A DNA stretch of 64,000 nucleotides, taken from assembly GCF_900109035.1 (NCBI RefSeq), contig NZ_FNYD01000008.1:1-64000 (forward strand), read 5' to 3'. Below the pieces are notes generated by a model. The model worked only from the letters and a program-made list of their open reading frames with translations, had not been told where the DNA came from and ran no database searches. The stretch comes from Cribrihabitans marinus (GTDB taxonomy: Bacteria; Pseudomonadota; Alphaproteobacteria; Rhodobacterales; Rhodobacteraceae). Position 1 is the stretch's first letter. Every line of letters starts with the position of its first letter. Shown piece after piece: positions 24,452 to 33,125 of the stretch. Position numbers and translations under genes: made by a program.

Positions 24452-24696
24452 TGGATGTGCTCTATTTCGCATGGGTCCGCGAGCGGATCGGGCTGCCTCG
24501 GGAAACCGTCGAGACCAATGCCGCGACCGTGGCCGACCTGGTGGACGAGCTGCGCGCCCGCGAGCCGCGCTATGCCGCCGCCTTTGCCGAGACCGATGCG
24601 CTGCGCGTGGCGCTGGACCAGGAACTCAGCGATTTCGACGCCCCCCTGAGCGGCGTACGCGAGGTCGCCTTTTTCCCGCCCATGACCGGCGGGTGA
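24451..24696 (+). CDS. moaD: Molybdopterin synthase sulfur carrier subunit MoaD
   Basis: An 81-residue ubiquitin-like protein ending in the required Gly-Gly (FPPMTGG), which carries the thiocarboxylate used to make molybdopterin from cyclic pyranopterin monophosphate. The N-terminus DVLYFAWVRERIGLP and the C-terminal REVAFFPP segment are typical. It starts on the last base of pgsA and is followed after four bases by moaE, its partner subunit. Confidence 0.95.
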   Translation: MDVLYFAWVRERIGLPRETVETNAATVADLVDELRAREPRYAAAFAETDALRVALDQELSDFDAPLSGVREVAFFPPMTGG

Positions 24697-24700
24697 CCGC

Positions 24701-25144
24701 GTGCGCATCGTCGTCCAGCAGGAACCATTCAAACCGGGCGCCGAGATGGACGCTTTCGCCGAAGGTGCCGCCGGCAGCGGCGCGGTTGTGACCTTCACCG
24801 GCATCGTGCGCGACATGCCCGGCGGCGGTCTGCAGGCCATGCAGATCGAGCATTATCCAGGTATGACCGAACGCTCCATCGCCGAGATCGCGGGTCAGGC
24901 GCGGGAACGCTGGTCGCTGGCCGATGTCCTGGTGATCCACCGTCACGGGTCGCTGCGGCCGGGCGAGCAGATCATGATGGTCGCCACGGCGGCCCCGCAC
25001 CGCAAGGACGCGTTCGAGGCGGCGGAATTCCTGATGGACTATCTCAAGTCCCGTGCGCCGTTCTGGAAAAAGGAAGTCACCGCCGACGGCGCCGATTGGG
25101 TGGCCGCGCGGGACGAAGACGAGGACGCGCTGTCACGCTGGTAG
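24701..25144 (+). CDS. moaE: Molybdopterin synthase catalytic subunit MoaE
   Basis: The 147-residue large subunit of molybdopterin synthase. Conserved blocks are GAVVTFTGIVRDM, ALQIEHYPGM-like QMQIEHYPGM, VIHRHGSLRPGEQIMMV, HRKDAFEAAEFLMDYLK and the catalytic lysine in FWKKE near the C-terminus. The start is GTG 24701. Together with MoaD it inserts two sulfurs into precursor Z. The rest of the pathway in this window is split: moaB at 39570, and fdhD-mobA-mobB-moeA at 55676-59752. Confidence 0.95.
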   Translation: MRIVVQQEPFKPGAEMDAFAEGAAGSGAVVTFTGIVRDMPGGGLQAMQIEHYPGMTERSIAEIAGQARERWSLADVLVIHRHGSLRPGEQIMMVATAAPHRKDAFEAAEFLMDYLKSRAPFWKKEVTADGADWVAARDEDEDALSRW

Positions 25145-25160
25145 AGGCGGGCGCGCGGCC

Positions 25161-25481
25161 CTATTGCAGGCGGCCGAGTTTCGCGCGCAGCTCTTCGGCG
25201 TCCTGCCGGGCCGCGCGCAACCCGTCCATCGCCGCGCTCAACTCGGCCTCTGTCTGGGTCAGCTGGTTGGTCAGCTCGGCCTCACGCTGCTGAAGATAGG
25301 TGATCGCCTGATCCCGGGTTTCCTCTGCCTCGTGCAGCTCCTGGCTCATCCGGTCCAGATCGGCAACGTCGCTTTGGCGGACGCGGCTGAAGCGGTGCAG
25401 CAGCCAGTTGGTGAACCATCCCATCGCAAAAGCGACGAAAAGGATGATCGCAGTCGTAATGATGAATTCGGTCCGGTTCAT
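25161..25481 (-). CDS. Small membrane protein with a coiled-coil tail
   Basis: From ATG 25481 a 106-residue product has one N-terminal helix, FIITTAIILFVAFAMGWFTNWLL (about 5-27), followed by a long charged helix (about 37-106) of alternating Glu, Gln, Ala and Leu that should form a coiled coil. It begins one base after the stop of the OmpA-family gene, so translation is coupled. The tail probably faces the cytoplasm, given the basic RFSR after the helix. No named family is recognised. Its role may be to assist or anchor the OmpA-like protein. Confidence in the gene is good; the function is unknown. Confidence 0.75.
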   Translation of the reverse strand: MNRTEFIITTAIILFVAFAMGWFTNWLLHRFSRVRQSDVADLDRMSQELHEAEETRDQAITYLQQREAELTNQLTQTEAELSAAMDGLRAARQDAEELRAKLGRLQ

Positions 25482-25482
25482 G

Positions 25483-27390
25483 TCATTCGCTTTCCCCGTC
25501 CGGGTCCGCCTCGCCGGCCCCGTCATTGCCCTCGGGCTGCGGTTCTATCGCCTCCAGCCCGGTTTCCCGTTCTACCACCGGTTCCGGCCGGATCAGGCGG
25601 AACTCGATCCGTCGGTTGGCCTCGCGCCCGTCCTCGGTGTCGTTTTCGGCGATTGGCTCGCTCTCGCCATAGCCAACCGCGACAAAGCTTGACGTCGGCA
25701 CCCGGCGGGCGCGCAGTTCGTTCAGCACCGACTGCGCCCGCGCCTGGCTGAGCTGCTGGTTCATCTCCTCGCGACCCTGGCTGTCGGTATGGCCCTGGAT
25801 CTCGAGCCGGATATCGCCGCATTCGCGCAGCACGTCGGCGATCCGGTTCATCGTGTCCAGCGACTCGGCGGCCACGTCGGTCGAGCCGGGATCGAAGGTG
25901 ATCTTGGTGCCCGACTGGATTTCGGCGATCCGCTCCTGGCAGATTTCCGGATCGACCGGGGCATCCTCCGGCTCGGGCGGCTCCTGATAGGTGATCTCCA
26001 GCTCGAATTCCTGCGCCTCTCCCAGCTCTTCCGACAGCAGGCGGGCGATCACCGCCTTGGCCTCCTTCTGGTGGCTGACACCTCGCAGGGTGACCAGTTC
26101 CGGCGTCACGCGCAGAGCGCCGTTGCGCAGAAGCGACAGCGCCTCGATGCCCGTCAGAACCCGCACCGGCCATTCGGCCGGCAGGTCCGGCACCACCCGC
26201 GCCGTCGTGTGCACCACGTCCGAGCCGAACGCCGCCTTGGCATAGCTGGCGACCATCGTGCGCGTGGTCTCGTCGCCCAGACGCCCGCTCAGCTGGACCA
26301 GCCCCTCGGGGCTGAGCGTGGCGACGAACTCGGGCGGTCCGCTGCCCTCGGCTTCTTCCGGCTCGGTCAGCACCGCGTGCAGGGCAAAGACCGGCGGCAG
26401 TGTGTTCTCCAGCTCTCCCACCACCCGGTCGAACAGCGCCGGCTCGGTGCCTTCGGCGGCGATCAGGGTGATGTCGGCATCCGAGATCGTGACAGACCCG
26501 CGCCCCAGCTCGGCCAGGGCCGAAATGCTGCGCTCGGCGGCACTGGCCCAGGTCGGCGAGGGCACGCCCAGCCCGATGGTACAGTCGATATCGCCACGCG
26601 TCCCGGCCTGGCGCGCCGCTTCGACAATGCGGTTCCGGGACAGGTTGCTTTCCGCCGAACAGGCGTCGAAGCGGCTGCCCTCGTCGTCGATCAGGTAACG
26701 CAGTATGAACGGCGTAATGACCGGGCGCGGCGCCGCGATGTCCAGGCCCAGGCGCAGGCTGGGCGGCGCCGCGCGGGTCAGCTCGGCCTCCAGCCGCTCC
26801 TTCTCGGCGCCGCTGTCCGACATCGCGGTGACGGAAACCCGGCCGGCATCGACCGAGATCTTGGCCCGGTCCAGCAGTCGCAGCGCGGTGACCGCATAGC
26901 CCATCGCCTCGTGCCAACCTTCGGGCACCGGGTAGTCAGCGGTTTCCAGCAGGTCGGAGACCGAGTCGTCGGGATCAAGCGCCTGCAGCGTCTCGACCAG
27001 GCCTGCGCGATCCGTCTCCGACGGGATCAGGCCGATGATCGAGATGCCGCTGCCATTGCGCAGGATCTCGGCCGAAAAGCGCGGTGCGTCCAGGTCGGCG
27101 GTGGGCAGGATCTCGAAACGGTCGATCACGCGGGAGGCGTCGACCTCGGCGCCGGCCACCGACAGCGCGTTGAACCGCGTGGCCTCGTCCCTGGCCATCC
27201 CGGTCAGGATCACCCGCAGCCCGTCGGCCTCGACCTCGGCCCAGTCGTGGCCGGCATCGTCCAGCGCACGGCGAACGACGATCTCGGAGTTGTCCTCGAC
27301 CGCGGTTACGGCGAACCCGGCGGCCACCAGGCACAGGCCGGCCGCCAGAACAAAAGTCAGGGCGGCCATGATCGAGAAGGGAAGGCGCAT
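25483..27390 (-). CDS. OmpA-family protein with BON-like N-terminal repeats
   Basis: A 635-residue envelope protein. The N-terminal hydrophobic segment (about 5-27) is a signal or inner-membrane anchor. The region 30-480 contains several BON-like repeats, for instance IVVRRALDDAGHDWAEVEADGLRVILTG and later VVHTTARVVPD. A classical OmpA C-terminal peptidoglycan-binding domain follows: ITFDPGSTDVAAES, LEIQGHTDSQGREEMNQQLSQARAQSV and VGYGESEPIAENDTEDGREANRRIEF. An acidic tail ends the protein. I chose ATG 27390; an earlier start adds a basic leader. It is coupled to the small coiled-coil membrane gene. It likely links membrane and peptidoglycan. Confidence 0.85.
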   Translation of the reverse strand: MRLPFSIMAALTFVLAAGLCLVAAGFAVTAVEDNSEIVVRRALDDAGHDWAEVEADGLRVILTGMARDEATRFNALSVAGAEVDASRVIDRFEILPTADLDAPRFSAEILRNGSGISIIGLIPSETDRAGLVETLQALDPDDSVSDLLETADYPVPEGWHEAMGYAVTALRLLDRAKISVDAGRVSVTAMSDSGAEKERLEAELTRAAPPSLRLGLDIAAPRPVITPFILRYLIDDEGSRFDACSAESNLSRNRIVEAARQAGTRGDIDCTIGLGVPSPTWASAAERSISALAELGRGSVTISDADITLIAAEGTEPALFDRVVGELENTLPPVFALHAVLTEPEEAEGSGPPEFVATLSPEGLVQLSGRLGDETTRTMVASYAKAAFGSDVVHTTARVVPDLPAEWPVRVLTGIEALSLLRNGALRVTPELVTLRGVSHQKEAKAVIARLLSEELGEAQEFELEITYQEPPEPEDAPVDPEICQERIAEIQSGTKITFDPGSTDVAAESLDTMNRIADVLRECGDIRLEIQGHTDSQGREEMNQQLSQARAQSVLNELRARRVPTSSFVAVGYGESEPIAENDTEDGREANRRIEFRLIRPEPVVERETGLEAIEPQPEGNDGAGEADPDGESE

Positions 27391-27453
27391 GGGAAGGTCT
27401 GGTCCAGTCCGGTCTACGCCGAGTGTCTTACATAACCGCCGGGGGAGGTTCAA

Positions 27454-28416
27454 TCATGCCAGCAGCGCCGCCCCGAAGAAGATGAGCGGAATGAGGCCGG
27501 TGTCGCGGTTGGCGCGAAACAGCTGCAGCAGCTTGCGGTTGTCTTCCAGATCCAGCCCGCGCAGCTGCCAGGCCATGTGCCAGCCCATCGCCCAGGGCCC
27601 GCCGATGGCCAGCACCAGCACCAATGGCGAGGCATCGGGCAACACTGCCTCGAGCACCGCGACACCCATCAGCGACACCGTGCCCACCAGGAACCAGGAC
27701 AGCCAGCGCGGCGTGTCCTTGCCGAACAGCAGCGCGGTGGACTTGACCCCGACCAGCGCGTCGTCCTCGGCGTCCTGGTGGGCATAGATCGTGTCGTAGA
27801 AAAGCGTCCAGGCGATACCGGCAAGATAGAGGAAACCCGCACCCCAGCTCAGCCCGCCGGCATGGGCCGCCCAGGCCAGCAGCGCGCCCCAGTTGAAGGC
27901 AAGGCCGAGAAAGATCTGCGGCCACCAGGTGAAGCGCTTGGCAAAGGGATAGATCGCCACCGGCACCAGCGACAGGAACCCCAGCGCGATGGCCGCCGGG
28001 AGGAAGGTCAGCAGGATGCCAAGCGCCAGCAGCATCTGCGCCGCCATCCAGGCCAGCGCTCCGGTGACCGAAACCTGGCCCGACGGGATCGGCCGCAGCC
28101 GCGTGCGTTCGACGCTGCCGTCGATGTCGCGGTCGGTGATGTCGTTCCATGTGCAGCCCGCGCCGCGCATCAGCACCGCGCCGATGGCGCATCCCACGGC
28201 GATCCACAGGTCGCCCCAGCGCGGGTCGCCGCCATCCAGAATCGCCAGCGTCAGCCCCCACCAGCAGGGGATCAGCAGCAGCCAGGTACCGATCGGCCGG
28301 TCGATCCGGCTGAGCCTCAGATAGGGTCGGGCAAAGGCGGGCGCACGGGTGTCGACCCAGTTGCCCTGAACCGCGTCCGCGATTTGTTCGTCTGGAACTG
28401 GTGAATTGCCTTGCAT
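27454..28416 (-). CDS. ubiA: 4-hydroxybenzoate polyprenyltransferase
   Basis: UbiA attaches the polyprenyl chain to 4-hydroxybenzoate in ubiquinone synthesis, in the inner membrane. The 320-residue product has the first aspartate-rich motif N91-DITDRDID (NDxxDxxxD) and the second YAHQDAEDD, with about eight helices. SRIDRPIGTWLLLIPCWWG at the N-terminus is typical. ATG 28416 is used. The divergent rsmE start lies only 12 bp away, so the promoters must overlap the opposing reading frames or the messages have almost no leader. Confidence 0.95.
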   Translation of the reverse strand: MQGNSPVPDEQIADAVQGNWVDTRAPAFARPYLRLSRIDRPIGTWLLLIPCWWGLTLAILDGGDPRWGDLWIAVGCAIGAVLMRGAGCTWNDITDRDIDGSVERTRLRPIPSGQVSVTGALAWMAAQMLLALGILLTFLPAAIALGFLSLVPVAIYPFAKRFTWWPQIFLGLAFNWGALLAWAAHAGGLSWGAGFLYLAGIAWTLFYDTIYAHQDAEDDALVGVKSTALLFGKDTPRWLSWFLVGTVSLMGVAVLEAVLPDASPLVLVLAIGGPWAMGWHMAWQLRGLDLEDNRKLLQLFRANRDTGLIPLIFFGAALLA

Positions 28417-28428
28417 ATGTAGGCCTTC

Positions 28429-29148
28429 ATGAGTGCGAAGATCAGGCTGTATGTAGAGCACCCTCTGGGCCCGGGGCAATCGGTTCCTTTGACGCGCGAG
28501 CAGGCGCATTACCTCTTCGGGGTGATGCGGCTGACCGTGGGCGCGCCGGTGGCCCTGTTCAACGGGCGCGACGGCGAATGGCTGGCGCGGGTGGCCGAGG
28601 CGGGCAAGCGCGGCGGCGTGCTGGATTGCGTGGAACAGACCGCGCCGCTGCGGATGCCGCCCGACCTGTGGCTGCTGTTCGCGCCGATCAAGAAGGCGCG
28701 CACCGATTTCATCGTCGAAAAGGCCGCCGAGATGGGCGCGGCGCGGATCGTGCCGGTTCAGACCGACTTCACCAATGCCGAGCGGGTCCGACGCGACCGG
28801 CTGCAGGCCCATGCGGTCGAGGCCGCCGAGCAATGCGGCGGGACGTTCGTGCCCGAGGTGGCGGACCTCGTGCGTCTGGACAGGCTGCTGGCGGACTGGC
28901 CCGAGGACAGGCGGCTGATGTTCTGCGACGAGGCGCTGGCCGGCGCGTCAAGGGCCCTGGGCGCTGCGGGCGGCAAATGGGCGATCCTGATCGGGCCCGA
29001 GGGCGGGTTCTCGGACGCCGAGCGCGCGCGGCTGGGCGCATTGCCCTTCGCGCATCCGGTCAGCCTCGGCCCCCGCATCCTGCGTGCGGACACCGCGGCG
29101 GTGGCGGCCATGACCGTCTGGCAGCAGGCATTGGGAGACTGGACATGA
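28429..29148 (+). CDS. rsmE: 16S rRNA (uracil-1498-N3)-methyltransferase
   Basis: RsmE methylates U1498 in the 30S decoding region. The 239-residue SPOUT-fold protein has LYVEHPLGPGQSVPLTREQAHYLFGVMR at the N-terminus, the segment KKARTDFIVEKAAEMGAARIVPVQT, and the C-terminal knot with IGPEGGFSDAE and LGPRILRADTAAVAAM. It overlaps the downstream GNAT gene by four bases (ATGATG/TGA) and is divergent from ubiA with a 12-bp gap between starts. Confidence 0.95.
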   Translation: MSAKIRLYVEHPLGPGQSVPLTREQAHYLFGVMRLTVGAPVALFNGRDGEWLARVAEAGKRGGVLDCVEQTAPLRMPPDLWLLFAPIKKARTDFIVEKAAEMGAARIVPVQTDFTNAERVRRDRLQAHAVEAAEQCGGTFVPEVADLVRLDRLLADWPEDRRLMFCDEALAGASRALGAAGGKWAILIGPEGGFSDAERARLGALPFAHPVSLGPRILRADTAAVAAMTVWQQALGDWT

Positions 29149-30002
29149 TGCGCGAAGCGATCCCCGAGGACGCAGCTGCCATGGAGGCGTTTCTTTCCGG
29201 TCATCCGGAAAGCTCGATGTTCCTGCGCGGCAACCTGATGGCGCATGGCATCGGCGAGCGTGTCGCGCCCCATGGCACGCGGTTCTTCCTGTGGATGGGC
29301 CGCGACGGGATTGCCGGGGTCTTTGGCCTGACCAACAACGGCTATCTGATGTGCCAGGTGCCCGGCCATGAGGCGGGCGCCTATGCCGCTTTCGCCTTCG
29401 CCATCGCCGGCGAGACCGTGGCCGGGATGACCGGCGTGGCGGATCAGGTGGCGGCGACGCTGGCGGCCCTCGGGCTGCGCGCCGAGGACTGCGCGCTGCA
29501 CCATGACGAACCGCTTTGCCGTCTGGACCTGTCGCGGCTGGACGCGCCGACAGAGCGGCTGCGGCCCTCCGGTCCCGATGACGAGGCGCTGCTGCGCAGC
29601 TGGTTCCGCAGCTATCTGCGCGACACCGGAATCGCCTCCGACAACGCTGCCGCAGCGGACCAGGCGGACGCGCGCGCACAGGATGCCGCCCGTGACGGCA
29701 GCATTCACTTGCTGGAGGAGAACGGCCACCCGATTGCCATGGCCGCGATCAACGCACGTGTCGCGGATATGGTGCAGGTCGGCGGCGTCTTCGTGCCGCA
29801 GGAGCAACGCAATCGCGGGCTGGGGCGACGCATCACAGCCGCGCTGCTGGCAAGCGAGCGCGACCGGGGCGCGCGGAGCGCGATCCTGTTTGCCAACAAC
29901 CCCGCGGCCGACCGGGCCTATTCGGCGCTGGGCTTCGAGCGTGTGGGCGACTACCGCATCGCCCTGCTGCCCGCGCCTGTGCGGATAGGGGTGCTGGCAT
30001 GA
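29145..30002 (+). CDS. GNAT-family N-acetyltransferase
   Basis: A 285-residue protein whose C-terminal half carries the acetyl-CoA loop VGGVFVPQEQRNRGLGRRIT (Q-x-x-x-G-x-G type) and the closing motif ANNPAADRAYSALGFERVGDYRI. The N-terminal half (about 1-125) looks like a degenerate second GNAT unit (FLRGNLMAHG, FGLTNNGYLM). The substrate is unknown. It overlaps rsmE at the start and the next membrane gene at the end (ATGA), so three genes are coupled. Confidence 0.8.
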   Translation: MMREAIPEDAAAMEAFLSGHPESSMFLRGNLMAHGIGERVAPHGTRFFLWMGRDGIAGVFGLTNNGYLMCQVPGHEAGAYAAFAFAIAGETVAGMTGVADQVAATLAALGLRAEDCALHHDEPLCRLDLSRLDAPTERLRPSGPDDEALLRSWFRSYLRDTGIASDNAAAADQADARAQDAARDGSIHLLEENGHPIAMAAINARVADMVQVGGVFVPQEQRNRGLGRRITAALLASERDRGARSAILFANNPAADRAYSALGFERVGDYRIALLPAPVRIGVLA

Positions 30003-30526
30003 GCTTCATCCGACCCGAGGCGCGCGCGGCGCTGCGGCGCTGGCGCGAGGTGCTGGTGGCCGCCCTGGTGGGCCTGCTTGGGCTGAGCTGGATCGCCGGG
30101 CCGGGCGGGCTGCTGGCCTGGGTGGGCGCCGCGCTGCTTTTGGCCAGCGGTGCGCTGCTGGTGATCGGGCTGCAGCGGGCGCGGTTCCGAACCGGTGCAG
30201 GCGGCCCCGGCGTGGTTCTGGTCGACGAGGGCGAGATCACCTATCTGGGCCCGCTCACCGGCGGGTCGGTGGCCGCGGCCGAGATCGAACGGCTGGCCCT
30301 GGATCCCACCGGCAAGCCCGCGCATTGGGTGCTGGACCGTGCCGGCCAGACCCCGCTGCGCGTGCCGGTCAATGCCGAGGGTGCGGATGCGCTGTTCGAC
30401 GTGTTCGCCACGCTGCCGGGCCTGCGGACCGAGCGCATGCTGGCCGAACTGCGCGGCGAAGCAGCTCACCCGGTCGTGATCTGGGAACGCCGCCCGCTGC
30501 GGCCCGAGGGTCTGCGGCTGCATTGA
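29999..30526 (+). CDS. Conserved-type membrane protein of unknown function (175 aa)
   Basis: Two hydrophobic helices near the N-terminus (VLVAALVGLLGLSWIAG and LLAWVGAALLLASGALLVIGL, about 18-57) precede a soluble domain of about 110 residues with segments VVLVDEGEITYLGPLTGGSV and LRVPVNAEGADALFDVFATLPGL. It starts within the stop of the GNAT gene. No motif for an enzyme is visible. The soluble part looks like a PH-like or small beta-sandwich domain, but that is only an impression. Function unknown. Confidence 0.7.
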   Translation: MSFIRPEARAALRRWREVLVAALVGLLGLSWIAGPGGLLAWVGAALLLASGALLVIGLQRARFRTGAGGPGVVLVDEGEITYLGPLTGGSVAAAEIERLALDPTGKPAHWVLDRAGQTPLRVPVNAEGADALFDVFATLPGLRTERMLAELRGEAAHPVVIWERRPLRPEGLRLH

Positions 30527-30594
30527 CACCGGCGGCGTTTCTCCGCAGGACTGGCCTGCAGACCGAAAAACAGATCACGATCGGAGCACGTCCC

Positions 30595-31965
30595 ATGTCC
30601 ATCCCCCAGTCCGGCGGCGCCCCGATCGAACGCCACGAACAACTGGCCGAATACCTGGCCGATGGCTGCAAGCCGCGCGAGGACTGGCGGATCGGGACCG
30701 AGCACGAGAAGTTCGGATATTGCAAGGACACGCTGAAACCGCTGCCATTTGCCGGTGAGCGGTCGATCGAGGCGGTTCTGGAAGGGCTGCGCGACCGTCA
30801 CGGCTGGGCCGAGATCCGCGAGGGCGGCGAGCTGATCGGGCTGGAGAAGGACGGCGCCAACGTGTCGCTTGAGCCGGGCGGGGCGCTGGAGCTCAGCGGC
30901 GCACCGCTGGAGACCATCCACGAGACCTGCGACGAGGTGAATGTGCACCTGCGCGAGGTGAAGGACATCGCCGACGAGATCGGCGTGGGCTTCATCGGGC
31001 TGGGCGCGGCGCCGGTCTGGACCCATGACCAGATGCCGCTGATGCCAAAGGGGCGCTACAAGCTGATGGATGCCTACATGCAGAAGGTGGGCAGCCTGGG
31101 CACGGCGATGATGCGGCGCACCTGCACGGTGCAGGTCAACCTGGATTTCGGATCCGAGGCGGACATGGTGCAGAAGCTGCGCGTGGCTATCGCGCTGCAG
31201 CCGGTGGCAACAGCGCTCTTCGCCAACTCGCCGTTTTTCGAGGGCAAGCCCAACGGACACAAGAGCTGGCGCTCGCGCATCTGGCGCGACCTGGATCCCG
31301 ACCGCACCGGCATGGTCCCCTTCGTGTTCGAGGACGGGTTCGGGTTCGAGGCCTGGGTGCAATACGCGCTCGATGTGCCGATGTATTTCGTCTATCGCGA
31401 CGGCAAGTATATCGATGCGCTGGGCCAGTCCTTCCGCGACTTCCTCAAGGGCGAGCTGCCGGCATTGCCGGGCGAGACCCCGCTGATCAGCGACTGGGCG
31501 GATCACTTGACCACGCTGTTCCCCGAGGCGCGGATCAAGAAATTCATCGAGATGCGCGGCGCCGATGGCGGCCCGTGGCGGCGGCTCTGCGCGCTGCCGG
31601 CCTTCTGGGTCGGGCTGACCTATGACCAGGGCGCGCTGGACGCGGCCTGGGATCTGGTCAAGGGCTGGGATGCCGAGACCCGCGAGGGGTTGCGCGTCGC
31701 CGCCAGTATCGACGGGTTGCAGGCCCGGGTCGGATCGGTGGACATGCACGACCTGGCCCGCGAGGTGCTGGACATCGCCGATGCGGGGCTGAAGGCGCGC
31801 GCGCGCCCCGGTGCGGGGGGGCTGGTGCCGGACGAGACCCATTTCCTGAACGCGCTGCGCGAAAGCGTGCAGTCCGGCAAGGTGCCGGCCGACGAGCTGC
31901 TGGAACGCTACGGCGGCGATTGGGACGGGGATCTGAGCCGGATCTACAGCGAATACAGCTATTGA
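30595..31965 (+). CDS. gshA: Glutamate-cysteine ligase (plant/alphaproteobacterial GCS2 type)
   Basis: GshA makes gamma-glutamylcysteine, the first step of glutathione synthesis. The 456-residue length and segments IGTEHEKFGY, LEPGGALELSG, GLGAAPVWTHDQMPLMPKGRY, MRRTCTVQVNLDF, FFEGKPNGHKSWRSRIW and KFIEMRGADGGPWRRLCALPAFWVGL belong to the plant-like GCS2 family found in alphaproteobacteria, not to the enterobacterial type. ATG 30595 is used; there is a 68-base gap after the membrane-protein gene, so it probably has its own promoter. Glutathione produced here can serve thiol redox control. Confidence 0.95.
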   Translation: MSIPQSGGAPIERHEQLAEYLADGCKPREDWRIGTEHEKFGYCKDTLKPLPFAGERSIEAVLEGLRDRHGWAEIREGGELIGLEKDGANVSLEPGGALELSGAPLETIHETCDEVNVHLREVKDIADEIGVGFIGLGAAPVWTHDQMPLMPKGRYKLMDAYMQKVGSLGTAMMRRTCTVQVNLDFGSEADMVQKLRVAIALQPVATALFANSPFFEGKPNGHKSWRSRIWRDLDPDRTGMVPFVFEDGFGFEAWVQYALDVPMYFVYRDGKYIDALGQSFRDFLKGELPALPGETPLISDWADHLTTLFPEARIKKFIEMRGADGGPWRRLCALPAFWVGLTYDQGALDAAWDLVKGWDAETREGLRVAASIDGLQARVGSVDMHDLAREVLDIADAGLKARARPGAGGLVPDETHFLNALRESVQSGKVPADELLERYGGDWDGDLSRIYSEYSY

Positions 31966-32128
31966 GCAGGGGCGGGCTGGTGTCTCTCTGTGTCGGGTCC
32001 ATCAGTGCCGAACTGGGCCGCGACGGGTCGATAGCACCACCGGGCTCGGTGTCTGGGAGAAACTTGGACTCCAGATCGCATAGGCGGTCTGGCCAGCGGG
32101 CCTACAGGCCACAATCTGTCTCGTGTGA

Positions 32129-32989
32129 TCAGGCCGGCGAAGTGACCCCGTCAAGCGTCAGAAGCGGTGCATAGAGGTCCGGCCTGCGGTCCCGGAACAA
32201 CCCCCAATGCGCCCGCATCTCGCGGATTTCGTCCAGGTCGAAACGCTGCGTGACGAACATCTCGCTGGTCCGGTCGGCCTTTTGCAGGACCTCGCCGCGC
32301 GGTCCCGCGATGAAGGCCTGCCCGAAGAACGTCACCTCGCCCAGCGTGCCGGTTTCGGTTCCCACCCGGTTCGAGCACACCAGCGGCACGATATTGGCCG
32401 CCGCGTGACCGCGCATCACGGTTTCCCAGTGGTCGTGGCAATCCGATCCGATGGCCGAGGGGTAGAACAGCAGCTCGGCGCCTTTCAGCGCCAGGATCCG
32501 CGCGGCTTCGGGAAACCACTGGTCCCAGCACACGCAGGTTCCGATCCGGCCGTAGGCCGTGTCGAAGGTGACAAAGCCGGTATCGCCGAGGTTCGAGTAG
32601 ACCTTCTCGTAACAGCCGGGCAGGCCGAGGGGGATGTGGGACTTGCGGTAGTGGCCCAGGACCGATCCGTCGGCATCGATGATGACATTGGTGTTGAAAT
32701 AGGCGTTGTTGGCCCGCTCGAACACATTGGTCGGAATGACGACCGAAAGCTCCCTGGCCAGTTGCCGCATATGGCTGACCGTCGGGCCGTCCAGCGGCTC
32801 GGCCAGCTTGAAGGGTTCGGCGTCCATCTCCATGAACTGGAACTCATGCGAGGAGAACATCTCGCCCGGCAGGACGATCTGCGCCCCGGCTGCGGCGGCC
32901 GCGCGGATCAGCTCTTCGGCCTTGGCCATGTTGTCGTCGTAGCTGGGTGTGCTGGCCATCTGCATGGCTGCGACGGTGATTTCTGCCAT
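32129..32989 (-). CDS. Carbon-nitrogen hydrolase, N-carbamoylputrescine amidase-like
   Basis: A 286-residue nitrilase-superfamily amidase. The catalytic triad is visible: E43 in LPGEMF, K116 in YRKSHIP and C154 in CVCWDQWFPEAAR. The CWDQWFPEAAR block and the LGLPGCYEKVY segment are typical of the AguB/N-carbamoylputrescine amidase branch, so polyamine synthesis is the best guess. It is convergent with gshA across 163 bases that contain a weak GGCC-TACA-GGCC repeat but no clear terminator. A related omega-amidase or carbamoylase remains possible. Confidence 0.85.
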   Translation of the reverse strand: MAEITVAAMQMASTPSYDDNMAKAEELIRAAAAAGAQIVLPGEMFSSHEFQFMEMDAEPFKLAEPLDGPTVSHMRQLARELSVVIPTNVFERANNAYFNTNVIIDADGSVLGHYRKSHIPLGLPGCYEKVYSNLGDTGFVTFDTAYGRIGTCVCWDQWFPEAARILALKGAELLFYPSAIGSDCHDHWETVMRGHAAANIVPLVCSNRVGTETGTLGEVTFFGQAFIAGPRGEVLQKADRTSEMFVTQRFDLDEIREMRAHWGLFRDRRPDLYAPLLTLDGVTSPA

Positions 32990-33125
32990 CTGGGACCCCG
33001 ACGTGCTAACTGCCTGTCTCTAGGGTCAAAGTGACCTCGTTGCGGGCCGGACTATTGCCGATCCGCGACATTTTCCGACGCGATCTGACCAGCCGCGGTT
33101 CGGCGCGGCGGGACGCGCGCGGCCG

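Noticed and set aside
31966-32128. A terminator between convergent gshA and the amidase gene
   Set aside because: Only a weak GGCC-TACA-GGCC repeat; no GC-rich stem with T tract found.
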